Shown: piece after piece, positions 42,923-51,524 of the stretch | Position numbering within the stretch: position 1 is the first letter of the stretch | Layout of the letters: each line of letters starts with the position of its first letter | Assembly (NCBI GenBank): GCA_021204045.1 | Contig: JAJQAA010000058.1 | Location: 24,310 to 88,309, forward strand | Length of the DNA stretch: 64,000 nucleotides | Direction of reading: 5' to 3' | Origin: Clostridiales bacterium | GTDB taxonomy: Bacteria > Bacillota > Clostridia > Lachnospirales > Lachnospiraceae | Notes under the pieces: model-generated | Seen by the model: only the letters and a program-made list of their open reading frames with translations | What the model was told of the DNA's origin: nothing | The model's database searches: none | Made by a program: the position numbers and the translations under genes

Positions 42923-44587
42923 CTATTTTATATATCCATCATCCAATACATTTTGAATAATTAACTTAAATTTACCCCTGTTTGTATAGGTAAGCTGTTC
43001 ACATTGTTCAACCTCACATTGAATTGCGGTGCCCAATTTTTGTACAACACTGTGTTGGATTTTCTCTAATTCCTTATCAGTCAATCTGCTCTCTGACTTC
43101 ACAAGCAACTTGCACTGTCCTCGCACTTCCTGAACAAACTGGTAAGCCTCGATCTTTTCAAATGTGTTATCATGAAAATTAATTGCCGCAGCAGAAATTT
43201 CCTCACCATTACTACCATACAAAACATCCCCATTGTGATGTCCAATTACAGTGTACTGTTTATCGAGTGTTACCCCCCCCCACGAACAATTTTGAATAAT
43301 TAACTTGAATTTACCCCTGTTTGTATAGGTAAGCTGTTCACATTGTTCAACCTCGCATTGAATCGCGGTACCTAATTTTTGTACAACATTGTGTTGGATT
43401 TTCTCTAATTCCTTATCAGTCAATCTGCTCTCTGACTTCACAAGCAACTTGCACTGTCCTCGCACTTCCTGAACAAACTGGTAAGCCTCAATCTTTTCAA
43501 ATGTATTATCATGAAAATTAATTGCCGCAGCAGAAATTTCCTCACCATCGGTTCCATAAATAACAGATGAGTCCCTGTGGCCTTCAATATCATACTTGTC
43601 TTCCTCAATTGGTCTGACTGTGTCGTCCACCAGATAGCGTATAAGAGGCATCTTTTTATTGATAAATCCTGTAACGATCGGTTCATCATTTTCACTTAAC
43701 TCCGTAAAACCATATAACGGGTTAAACACATATCCTTTGTCCAGCTTTTCACCAAATACTGCCCGTTCCGAATGTCCGTAGAATATAGCGATAGGACAAT
43801 CAAGGCTTTTCTTAATTACTTCCTCCTGAAATGGGTAAAGATTCTCAGAGATCAACAATACTGCTTTAAAAGTCCCCTTCAATTTTATATCTGCCTGATT
43901 TGCCAATTTGCAAAAGTTATATATCGCAGAGGGATAGCCATAGATAAAGTCTGCCCTATATTCATTTATCTTCTTCCAATAAGTCTCTATATTGTCCTTG
44001 TTCATAAGGAACGGATTCATCCTGATTTCCTGGTACATAGGGTTAATCTCGCAAATCTTATTTCCCATCTGTACCCCTCGAAAAGTTGCAAGTCTGCTTT
44101 TCGTGTAATCATAACCAAATTTAGACCAGAAATGATAGATGAAAGCCCATTCTCTGTAAAAAGCCTCATTGCTCATCTGAACTGTTGTCGGACTGCCAGT
44201 TGTTCCGCCTGTCGTTACCGTATAACTGCTGCTTACATCATCCGCGCATAAATCTTCAAAATTTAATTTCAGTTCTCCTTTTGTTAAGACCGGTATTCTT
44301 TTCATTTCAACGCAGTTTAAAAACGAATATGGATCAAATTCAATCTCATCAAAAATCTTATGGTAATATCTTGTATGTTCGTATGCATGAATAAGAGCAT
44401 CTTTTAGCAAGGAGCGCTGTCGATTCTCCATATCCGTCAAAGACATGTTATCATGCTCCACTAATTCCCTGTATTGTTGTTGAAACGCTTTATTGTCTAT
44501 AATTCTCCCCCTGATAAATCCCGCAAATGGTGCCTTGAAAACATATGGCATTCTTTCGTACGCCTTTTTTATATAATTGAAGTTCAT
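42923..44587 (-). CDS. CapK/PaaK-like adenylate-forming protein with duplicated C-terminal domain and a G9 tract
   Basis: 554 residues, ~110 longer than the usual ~440. AMP-binding core with TTGGTTGSPTTVQ (P-loop-like), YGHSE and a C-terminal lid domain. That lid (GEEISAAAINFHDN... to GKFKLIIQN) occurs twice, offset by 113 residues, nearly identical. Nine G (43273-43281) encode W-G-G between the copies. G8 reads TGG-GGG-GGG-TAA and G10 reaches TAA four codons on, so either change yields a normal-length one-lid protein; the present G9 fuses a second lid. CapK-like proteins in capsule loci are of unknown precise function. Start overlaps the upstream stop (TAATG). Confidence 0.85.
   Translation of the reverse strand: MNFNYIKKAYERMPYVFKAPFAGFIRGRIIDNKAFQQQYRELVEHDNMSLTDMENRQRSLLKDALIHAYEHTRYYHKIFDEIEFDPYSFLNCVEMKRIPVLTKGELKLNFEDLCADDVSSSYTVTTGGTTGSPTTVQMSNEAFYREWAFIYHFWSKFGYDYTKSRLATFRGVQMGNKICEINPMYQEIRMNPFLMNKDNIETYWKKINEYRADFIYGYPSAIYNFCKLANQADIKLKGTFKAVLLISENLYPFQEEVIKKSLDCPIAIFYGHSERAVFGEKLDKGYVFNPLYGFTELSENDEPIVTGFINKKMPLIRYLVDDTVRPIEEDKYDIEGHRDSSVIYGTDGEEISAAAINFHDNTFEKIEAYQFVQEVRGQCKLLVKSESRLTDKELEKIQHNVVQKLGTAIQCEVEQCEQLTYTNRGKFKLIIQNCSWGGVTLDKQYTVIGHHNGDVLYGSNGEEISAAAINFHDNTFEKIEAYQFVQEVRGQCKLLVKSESRLTDKELEKIQHSVVQKLGTAIQCEVEQCEQLTYTNRGKFKLIIQNVLDDGYIK
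42951..43562 (-). repeat. 339-bp-spaced direct duplication of the CapK C-terminal domain
   Basis: Copy 1 (43290-43562) and copy 2 (42951-43223) are nearly identical over ~270 bases with scattered, mostly silent changes, then diverge in the ~65 bases before copy 2, which nevertheless still encode a homologous peptide (QYTVIGHHNGDVLYG versus KYDIEGHRDSSVIYG). This points to recombination between two related alleles rather than a simple tandem duplication. Confidence 0.9.
43273..43281 (-). repeat. Homopolymeric G9 tract between the two CapK lid domains
   Basis: Coding-strand context TCG-TGG-GGG-GGG-GTA-ACA. Loss of one G creates an immediate TAA; gain of one gives GGT-AAC-ACT-CGA-TAA. Confidence 0.85.
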
Positions 44588-45720
44588 TATGCAGCGCTCC
44601 TTCCAGAATCAAAAATCTGCAAGTTCGTTGCATAATGCGGATAATTAATAAAACGTAATCTAGTTTTTACCCCCCCCCAGACACACAAACTATGGTACAA
44701 TTTAACTATTTGGTCAATATTATGTTCTACATTAAAAGAATCTCTGATTGTCATATACGCTTTTTCTCCTATGGCTGCGCGATTTTCTTCCGTTAAAGCT
44801 TGTATCATCGTCTCTGTCAATGCTTGTACATCTCCTGGCTCACACAAAAATCCATTCAATCCATTCTTGATAACCTTAGGGATTCCTCCAACCCTTGTAG
44901 AAACGACTACACAACCATAGGACATAGCCTCCAGCAAGGACATGGGCATTCCTTCATGATAAGAGGGTAAAATAAAAGTACTACATTTCTGAAGACTTTT
45001 TTTCTTTTCTTCACCCCTTATCCATCCTAAAAAAGTAACATTATCTTGTATATCCATCTGATTACACATTTCCCTGCATTTTTCTATTTCTCCATCTCCC
45101 GCAAGATAAAAGTGTGTATGGGGTACTGCATTTATAATATCCGGAGCCGCTGATAACAAATCGTATATTCCTTTTCCTTCTCCAAGACGCCCCAAAAACA
45201 ATACGTTTCTGTCCTCGTAATTCTCTCTCAGATAAGCTGGCATATTTACCGCATTATAAATAACATGTATCTTATCCGCGTCACAAATATTACTAATATA
45301 TTCTTTCCATTCCTCTGACAGCGCAATAACGGCATCTGCCAGAGAAAATATATATCTCACCCATCTCTTTTGTCTATCGTCACAGGCCTCATTATAAAAC
45401 GCATCAAATGCTCCACTATGCATATGTATAATGATCTTTTTTCCAAACTTATGAGCAATTCGAATAAAAATACTTTTTCGGTAAAAACTTGCATTAATTG
45501 ACATATGGATATGCACGATATCGTAATAACGGACACAATGCTTAAATTCCGTCAGAGAACGAATGAATATCCACATTTTTTTCGCTTTACTTCCATCCTG
45601 CATTGTGGCAATATATTTCATGTCAACCTTTTCATCAAGATTTGCCTCATAATACTGATTTACAACAGCAGATACACCACCTTTCACTTCTCGTCCAGCA
45701 CCAATCATCAGTACTTTCAT
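44587..45720 (-). CDS. Glycosyltransferase, GT4 type (paralog A) ending in a G9 tract
   Basis: 377-residue GT-B protein: MKVLMIGAGREVKGGVSAVV at the N-terminus, VLFLGRLGEGKGIYDLL opening the donor domain and STFILPSYHEGMPMSLLEAMSYG as the E-x7-E motif. Closely related to the gene at 46845-47972. After LYHSLCV the frame passes nine G (44670-44678, W-G-G-V) and continues 30 codons through what looks like intergenic sequence, ending TAATG on the CapK start. With G8 it stops at once; with G10 three codons later. Catalytic domains are upstream, so the tract changes only the tail and the distance to the next gene. Confidence 0.85.
   Translation of the reverse strand: MKVLMIGAGREVKGGVSAVVNQYYEANLDEKVDMKYIATMQDGSKAKKMWIFIRSLTEFKHCVRYYDIVHIHMSINASFYRKSIFIRIAHKFGKKIIIHMHSGAFDAFYNEACDDRQKRWVRYIFSLADAVIALSEEWKEYISNICDADKIHVIYNAVNMPAYLRENYEDRNVLFLGRLGEGKGIYDLLSAAPDIINAVPHTHFYLAGDGEIEKCREMCNQMDIQDNVTFLGWIRGEEKKKSLQKCSTFILPSYHEGMPMSLLEAMSYGCVVVSTRVGGIPKVIKNGLNGFLCEPGDVQALTETMIQALTEENRAAIGEKAYMTIRDSFNVEHNIDQIVKLYHSLCVWGGVKTRLRFINYPHYATNLQIFDSGRSAA
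44670..44678 (-). repeat. Homopolymeric G9 tract at the 3' end of paralog A
   Basis: Coding-strand context GTC-TGG-GGG-GGG-GTA-AAA-ACT-AG. G8 gives TGG-GGG-GGG-TAA. Only G9 lets ribosomes reach the TAATG junction with the CapK-like gene. Confidence 0.85.
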
Positions 45721-45768
45721 TATCCATTCACCTCTTACTTATCAATACATCAAATCCCGTCAATTGCT

Positions 45769-46845
45769 CTATTTCTGAAAGTCCCTTATAATTTTTTTAT
45801 ACTTATAATCATTTTGCCAAGACAGAATCTTTGCAAAAACAGAATAATAATTCAACCTTGATCGAAGCCATTTCCAATCATGTTTTCCAGCCCTCTCATC
45901 TCTGTCATGAACAAATTCCCTTAATCTCATTTCCTGATATGCTGCACTGTCATGCATAGCGATCTGAGCAGAAATATTTTCTATATATCCTTGCTTATCT
46001 TTCGGAAGGATACCGCCTTCCGTATCACACAAAGGATACAGATTATAACCCTGGTATACTCCATCAGCAATCGTCACACTCAAAACAAAAGAATGCAGGT
46101 TTTTTTCTATCTGTTTTATCATAAACTTTCCATCGATAGATACACAAGTATCAAAGATAAAATCCCCCATAGAATAAGCCACTATACCATGCTTCTGTGG
46201 TTCCACGCCTTCAATACAATGAGCATGATGCCCATGTATCACCACATTCTCTTTCAATTTAAAAATCTTATGCGCAATATTTATCTGCTCCGGACTCGGC
46301 AAAGAACAATTTACATGCCCCCAATGGATGGAAATAATGCTGTAAGCCCCCATCGACTTGTCTTTTTCGATTTGTTGTCTGATAGAATCCATACACAGCA
46401 AATTTACTCCGTTTGTTTTCTTTAATCCGGCACCGGCTGTAGTGAGACAGCAAAAACCGCTTATATTTATTACCGTCTCGCCGTCTTTAACAGATAAATC
46501 CTTTCCAAATGCGCCATACCACTCGATCTGATTTTCTTCCAGTACTTCAATGGTCTGTCTAAGCCCCTGTTCACCAAAATCGAAAATATGATTATTAGCT
46601 AAAGTCACTGCGTTTATACCTAAGTATTTGAGTACAACTACATTTGAAATATCGCTTCTTAAATGCATGGATTTAGGAATAATCGTTTTTTTACACGTCG
46701 TTAACGGACTCTCCAGGTTAGCGATCACATAATCAAACCCAGACAAATATTCTTTAACAGCTCGGAGTCTTTCTTTCCAATCCGCAGTGTTTTTCGTGTC
46801 ATACTTTCCTATTAAAGCAATGTCGCCAAGGAGTGCAATTCTCAT
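45769..46845 (-). CDS. CapA/poly-gamma-glutamate-type metallophosphatase
   Basis: 358-residue PGA_cap family protein with the calcineurin-like fold: LLGDIALIGKYD, VIANLESPLTT, TLANNHIFDFGEQGL, SIHWGH and VVIHGHHAHCIEG supply the metal ligands. Found in many capsule loci; the reaction is not established. No signal peptide, so cytoplasmic or membrane-peripheral. Its ATG at 46845 overlaps the upstream transferase stop (TAATG) with AAGGAGGG before it. Confidence 0.82.
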   Translation of the reverse strand: MRIALLGDIALIGKYDTKNTADWKERLRAVKEYLSGFDYVIANLESPLTTCKKTIIPKSMHLRSDISNVVVLKYLGINAVTLANNHIFDFGEQGLRQTIEVLEENQIEWYGAFGKDLSVKDGETVINISGFCCLTTAGAGLKKTNGVNLLCMDSIRQQIEKDKSMGAYSIISIHWGHVNCSLPSPEQINIAHKIFKLKENVVIHGHHAHCIEGVEPQKHGIVAYSMGDFIFDTCVSIDGKFMIKQIEKNLHSFVLSVTIADGVYQGYNLYPLCDTEGGILPKDKQGYIENISAQIAMHDSAAYQEMRLREFVHDRDERAGKHDWKWLRSRLNYYSVFAKILSWQNDYKYKKIIRDFQK

Positions 46846-47972
46846 TATGCAGCCCTCCTTGTACAACCAAGAGGAAACCGCTCTTCAATATTTGCTATAA
46901 GTATGAAAATATTATTTAAGAAATACCCCCCCCTCAAGACCGATTCATACAGTTCAAGAAGACTGGCTATATTATTTTCAATATTAAACTTATTTTTTAT
47001 TGTCATGTATGCTTTTTCTCCAACTTCTTTTCGTGATTCAAAGGTTAATGCCTCTGTCATGATTTCGATTAATTCCTGAACATCTCCAGCATTAAATAAG
47101 TATCCATTACTTTTATTTTCAATAACCTTCGATATTCCTCCAACCCTTGTTGATATCACTACATCTCCATAGGACATAGCTTCCAGTAATGACATCGGCA
47201 TACCTTCGTTATATGATGGCAATACATAAGTACTGGATTCTTGAAGCCATTTTTCCTTTTCTTCACCACTTACCCATCCTAAAAATGTAACATTGTTCTG
47301 TATGCCTTGTTGGACACACATCTCTTTACATTTTCCTATCTCACCATCACCGCCAAAATAAAAATGTACCTGCGGCACCCTTTTTGCTATTTCAGATATT
47401 GCTGATATTAAATCATAAGTTCCTTTCCGTTTCCCCAATCGCCCCAGAAACAATACTTTCCCGTCATCATAATTTTCTCTATGAAATTCAGGGATTTTCA
47501 CTGAGTTATATAAAACAATAATTTTCTGAGGATCACATATCTTACTCAGGAATTCTTTCCATTCTTCCGATAATGCAATTACAGCATCTGCAAGAGAAAA
47601 TATATCTCTGACCCACTTTTTCTGTCTTTCATTACATTCATTATCATAAAAAATATCAAACTGTGCTCCATGCATGTGAATAATAATCTTCTTACCATGC
47701 TTCTTCGCCATCTTGATAAATTGACTTTTACGATAAAAACTTGCGCGAGATGCCATATGAACATGTACAATGTCATAATCATTTATACAGCTTCTAAACT
47801 CAGCCAACGCCTTTGCTGCAACCAAACCTTTTCTGAGCTTGCCTCCATCCCGCATCGTAGCGATATATTTTAAATCAGTCTTTTCATCAAGATGTGCCTC
47901 ATAATACTGATTCACAACCGTAGAGACACCACCTTTGACGTCTCTGCCTGCCCCTATCATCAAGACTTTCAT
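46845..47972 (-). CDS. Glycosyltransferase, GT4 type (paralog B) ending in a G8 tract
   Basis: 375-residue paralog of the transferase at 44587-45720: same N-terminus (MKVLMIGAGRDVKGGVSTVV), VLFLGRLGKRKGTYDLI and the motif STYVLPSYNEGMPMSLLEAMSYG. Near its end eight G (46926-46933, R-G-G) are followed by ~28 codons that translate the following intergenic DNA and end ...RRAA in TAATG on the CapA start. G9 stops at TAA after V-F-L-K, G7 after I-S. Both paralogs thus have the same tract-plus-coupling design. Confidence 0.85.
   Translation of the reverse strand: MKVLMIGAGRDVKGGVSTVVNQYYEAHLDEKTDLKYIATMRDGGKLRKGLVAAKALAEFRSCINDYDIVHVHMASRASFYRKSQFIKMAKKHGKKIIIHMHGAQFDIFYDNECNERQKKWVRDIFSLADAVIALSEEWKEFLSKICDPQKIIVLYNSVKIPEFHRENYDDGKVLFLGRLGKRKGTYDLISAISEIAKRVPQVHFYFGGDGEIGKCKEMCVQQGIQNNVTFLGWVSGEEKEKWLQESSTYVLPSYNEGMPMSLLEAMSYGDVVISTRVGGISKVIENKSNGYLFNAGDVQELIEIMTEALTFESRKEVGEKAYMTIKNKFNIENNIASLLELYESVLRGGYFLNNIFILIANIEERFPLGCTRRAA
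46926..46933 (-). repeat. Homopolymeric G8 tract at the 3' end of paralog B
   Basis: Coding-strand context TTG-AGG-GGG-GGG-TAT-TTC. Either one-base change produces a TAA within five codons. Confidence 0.85.
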
Positions 47973-47989
47973 TCACAGTTTCTCCCAAG

Positions 47990-49189
47990 TTAGCTGAATT
48001 GCCCCGTAAAAAACTTTTCATACCCCTCTAGCAGCGCCTTGCTTGTATGCTCCCAGCTCAGTTCATTCACTACTCTATTACGTCCATACTCTCCCATGTA
48101 CCTGCGCTTTTCCGGATCATCCAGTAACTCTATGATCTTTTTTGCCATATCTTCAGCATCATTATTCTTGGCATATACGGATGCCTCCTGGGCGGAATAT
48201 CTGCCCTCTGTAAGATCGAACTGCACAATGGGCTTACCGAGTGCCATGTATTCAAGGATCTTGTTCATGGTACTCTTATCATTCATGCTGTTATATGTAT
48301 CGCTGTTAACACATACATCAGCAGTATTCAAATACTCCAGAAGCTGTTGATCCGGCGCTCGTCCTGTAAATTCTACACAGTCGTCAAGCCCCATTTCGTG
48401 AGCCTGCTGTTTTAATGCTTCCAGATGCGGACCCCCACCCACAATACCCCAAAAGACATTGTTCTCGTGTTCTTTGATGTACTTGGCCGCTTCCAGAAGA
48501 TATTCAACCCCTTCCTGCTGGCCAATCACACCAACGTAACCAACCATATATTTATATCCGCGTTTGATACTTTCAACAGGAGGAATCATCTTCATTCTCT
48601 CAAGCTTCGGGCCGCTGCGAAGAACAATTACCCTTTCCGGATTCATTTTTCCTCGCTCTATAGCGATCTTCTTATAACTTTCATTTGTCACAAAAGCAAA
48701 GGTACAATGTTTATAGGTCTGCCGCTCCAGCCAGATCTGGCTGAAATATAACGGGCCACTCGCCTTCCCAAACTTTGCTTCAAAAAGCTCAGGGCAGATG
48801 TCATGGTGATCAAACACATACTTCACCCCATACTTTTTAAAATGCTTTGCCACCATGTAAATATCATCCGGTGGATTGCAACCATGGATTACATCAAAAC
48901 CAATTTCTTTGTAAATGAGCTTTGCAAGGCGAAGTTCCTCACGCAAAGCACCGGTATACTCTTTTAAATAACCAATAGCACCGTTACCCTCTGTCGGAAG
49001 ATCATGGCGAAAGATATGAACACCATCCAAAATTTCTCTTTCCGCAGAATAGCCCTTACCTTTTGGACAGATAACGGAAACTATATACCCATTAGCCACC
49101 AGTGTGGTAGCCTCCTGCCATACTCGCGTGTCAAACGGTACGGGCAAATTTTCAACAATTATCAGTACCTTTCGGTTCCTGGTACTCAT
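47990..49189 (-). CDS. Glycosyltransferase, GT4 type (WbuB-like)
   Basis: 399-residue GT-B protein resembling WbuB/FucNAc-type transferases: VENLPVPFDTRVWQEA, YVFDHHDICPELFEAKFG, YMVGYVGVIGQQEGVEYLLEA and DVCVNSDTYNSMNDKSTMNKILEYMA. Start at 49189 has AGGAG; it overlaps the heparinase-like gene by 38 bases. Less AT-rich than the block downstream. Confidence 0.87.
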   Translation of the reverse strand: MSTRNRKVLIIVENLPVPFDTRVWQEATTLVANGYIVSVICPKGKGYSAEREILDGVHIFRHDLPTEGNGAIGYLKEYTGALREELRLAKLIYKEIGFDVIHGCNPPDDIYMVAKHFKKYGVKYVFDHHDICPELFEAKFGKASGPLYFSQIWLERQTYKHCTFAFVTNESYKKIAIERGKMNPERVIVLRSGPKLERMKMIPPVESIKRGYKYMVGYVGVIGQQEGVEYLLEAAKYIKEHENNVFWGIVGGGPHLEALKQQAHEMGLDDCVEFTGRAPDQQLLEYLNTADVCVNSDTYNSMNDKSTMNKILEYMALGKPIVQFDLTEGRYSAQEASVYAKNNDAEDMAKKIIELLDDPEKRRYMGEYGRNRVVNELSWEHTSKALLEGYEKFFTGQFS

Positions 49190-51065
49190 ACGAATCTCTC
49201 CTGATTTTTATTTTTACTTCCAATTTACTTGTTACTGTCTTAACACTTATGCATTTTGAAGCCTCATAAATCCCGTACTTAGGTGAATATGGCTTATCAA
49301 CTACCATTAAGTTACATTCCTCCTCGCAATGAATCTTCATCATTATGTTGATATTTTCTGCAGAAATATGTGCCTCATTTTCAGCCAATGCAACATCCAT
49401 ATCCGGCGCTAAGATGAAATTTACAACGATACCTGTCTTTGCTGTTATTTCATCAGAAACAATCAGCTCATCTCTTCCATTAAATGTGTAAGTTCTCGTA
49501 TGTAGTACAGGCGAGTACCCATTATGGCATGCCTTAACCTCCACACAATCTAAACTTTCTGTATAATCAATCAATTCACATTCCGCTCTTTTTCCCCACA
49601 GGAAAGCTCCTAGCATCTCCGACTGATCTTTTCCATCAACACATACTGTATTGTGATTCTCTGTCCGACGGAATGCATTTCTATTTTCTATATCACAATG
49701 ATATAAATAAGTACCAGGATCTACAAATGCCGACTGTCCATCCACATACATCTGAAAGCTCAGCGCGTCTGCATGGCCATGAGCTGCAATGCTGCCAAAC
49801 CCAAGTGCCGCATGATCAATCCCTATCAATATTCTCTCATCTTCACTTCGAAGAATTGTATTGCCTCCTTCTTTATAACAGGTGCTTTTCTTTGGGATAT
49901 ACCGACTCTTTTTGCCGGTTGCTGTCCGTTCATCTTCTGTAAATAACCACCGAAGATTCTCACAGCATTGACTTACATCTGTATATCTTCTGTCAAGCAA
50001 GCATGTCATAAGTCCGAGCACATACTGATAATGATTAAATCCACCACAAAGATCAAGGATTTTTCCTTCATCATTGTCACCAAATTCAATAACCTCACCA
50101 TGTTTTCCTATACAGGTTGCCAGGTACTCAGACAGCCTTGAAAGCCATTTATACCAGCTTTCCGGTACGCTTATACCATTTTTCAGGAGTATACGCATCA
50201 ACAATCCAACAGCTTCCATGTAAAAAGACTGGTAATGAAGAGACAGTTCTTTGTTGATTCCATCGGAATAATTCTGTAACGAAAACTCTCTGGTAAGAAT
50301 AGAAACAGCCAGCTCAATCCATTTTCGATTACCAGATAATACACCGCTTTGACCTATTGCATACGCTTCAACTATCAGATGGTTATTCGCTGAGGAATAC
50401 CGGGAATAATGACTTTCAATATAAGCTGTCATATTCAGTATTCCGGTCTGCAACTGTGTGAGAATCCCTTCTGGGGCATCGTTTGACTTTGCAAGGAAGC
50501 AATACGTATAACACCAGTTACTGCACCGAATGGCAACTTCCATAACACTTGTCCATGAAATTCCCCAAAGGAATGGATTCTTCTGATTCCAATCTTCAAA
50601 GAGCATCGTCAGCTCATTCAGATACTTCTTATCGCCGGTTACATAGTAGTCTTTAGCGAGTAACGCAAACTGAAAATGCCTGTTCAGTTCCCAATTTGTA
50701 CGAGCATCGCCAATATCATCCCGCTGCTTATACTCAAGAAAATATGAAAAAATGTCAGGCCACTCGTTTTCTGTCTGGAATCCGGCTGACCAGGCTTTCT
50801 TAAACCTCTCATAGTCATAGTCGCCAAGAAGCGGTATAGATGTTTCCAAGGAATACTGCCTATTCTCAAGATTTAGATACATTTTATCCGCATCTAAACT
50901 CGAACCCTCCAGCTTCTTATCAAACAGTTCGTTCACAACCGAGCATTTATTAGAGCGGAATCGCTTCTCTTCACTTTTCTGTATTTGTTTTTGAGATAAT
51001 CGCCATGCTACTTCTGGTATACTCATCGCTTTCAGGCGACGCATTAACCAAGCAATATCCGCCAT
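49152..51065 (-). CDS. Heparinase II/III-like protein
   Basis: 637 residues. An N-terminal alpha-helical toroid (WTSVMEVAIRCSNWCYTYCFL region) is followed by the heparinase II/III beta-sandwich with the diagnostic GSIAAHGHADALSFQMYVDG and FVDPGTYLYH. Enzymes of this family cleave or modify uronate-containing polymers; no signal peptide is visible, so it may act inside the cell on an uronate-containing glycan or intermediate. UDP-glucose dehydrogenase in the same operon fits a uronate in the polymer. ATG at 51065 has AGGAG upstream. Confidence 0.85.
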   Translation of the reverse strand: MADIAWLMRRLKAMSIPEVAWRLSQKQIQKSEEKRFRSNKCSVVNELFDKKLEGSSLDADKMYLNLENRQYSLETSIPLLGDYDYERFKKAWSAGFQTENEWPDIFSYFLEYKQRDDIGDARTNWELNRHFQFALLAKDYYVTGDKKYLNELTMLFEDWNQKNPFLWGISWTSVMEVAIRCSNWCYTYCFLAKSNDAPEGILTQLQTGILNMTAYIESHYSRYSSANNHLIVEAYAIGQSGVLSGNRKWIELAVSILTREFSLQNYSDGINKELSLHYQSFYMEAVGLLMRILLKNGISVPESWYKWLSRLSEYLATCIGKHGEVIEFGDNDEGKILDLCGGFNHYQYVLGLMTCLLDRRYTDVSQCCENLRWLFTEDERTATGKKSRYIPKKSTCYKEGGNTILRSEDERILIGIDHAALGFGSIAAHGHADALSFQMYVDGQSAFVDPGTYLYHCDIENRNAFRRTENHNTVCVDGKDQSEMLGAFLWGKRAECELIDYTESLDCVEVKACHNGYSPVLHTRTYTFNGRDELIVSDEITAKTGIVVNFILAPDMDVALAENEAHISAENINIMMKIHCEEECNLMVVDKPYSPKYGIYEASKCISVKTVTSKLEVKIKIRRDSYEYQEPKGTDNC

Positions 51066-51090
51066 TTTCAATTTCTCCTAATCTTCTGAA

Positions 51091-51522
51091 TCAATTTTCA
51101 GGTGTATTGAATTTTACTGGCATAGCTGGCGTACCAACAGCAGTACAGTTATCCGGCAAATCTTTATTAACGAACGAGTTCGCACCAATTCGGACATTAT
51201 TGCCTATATGTACACCTCCGACAATCACAGTTCCTGCCCCGATTTCAACATTATCACCTATCACCGGGAGCCCTTCCGGTCCTCCGCCTCCACCTAATGT
51301 GACATGCTGCCTTATAATGCAATCATTTCCAATAACCGCTTTCTTATGTATCACAACCCCTAAACCCTGATAAGTAAACTTTGTTCCCTTACCTATCGTT
51401 GCCTGATACGGTATTACCCCCCCCCACAAAATTCGAATGCTACCTTTAATTACCATCGCCAGCGGGGTTAATTTGTGCAAATAAAGCCATCTTTCAGCTC
51501 TGTACCACTTCATCACATCCAT
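51091..51522 (-). CDS. Serine-acetyltransferase-like hexapeptide enzyme with a G9 tract
   Basis: 143-residue left-handed beta-helix protein resembling the C-terminal half of CysE: IGKGTKFTYQGLGVVIHKKAVIG, IIRQHVTLGGGGGPEG and IGAGTVIVGGVHIGNNVRIGANS, with the catalytic His in RQHVTLG. Likely O-acetylates a sugar of the polymer. Nine G (51417-51425) encode W-G-G at ~residue 33; G8 gives an immediate TAA and G10 a stop within ~12 codons, both before the catalytic His, so the gene can be switched off. Confidence 0.85.
   Translation of the reverse strand: MDVMKWYRAERWLYLHKLTPLAMVIKGSIRILWGGVIPYQATIGKGTKFTYQGLGVVIHKKAVIGNDCIIRQHVTLGGGGGPEGLPVIGDNVEIGAGTVIVGGVHIGNNVRIGANSFVNKDLPDNCTAVGTPAMPVKFNTPEN
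51417..51425 (-). repeat. Homopolymeric G9 tract near the start of the acetyltransferase gene
   Basis: Coding-strand context TTG-TGG-GGG-GGG-GTA-ATA. Same TG9TAA core as the tracts at 43273 and 44670. Confidence 0.85.
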
Positions 51523-51524
51523 AT

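Noticed and set aside
51417..51425. G-quadruplex function of the G tracts
   Set aside because: Each is a single run without three further nearby G runs, so an intramolecular quadruplex is unlikely.
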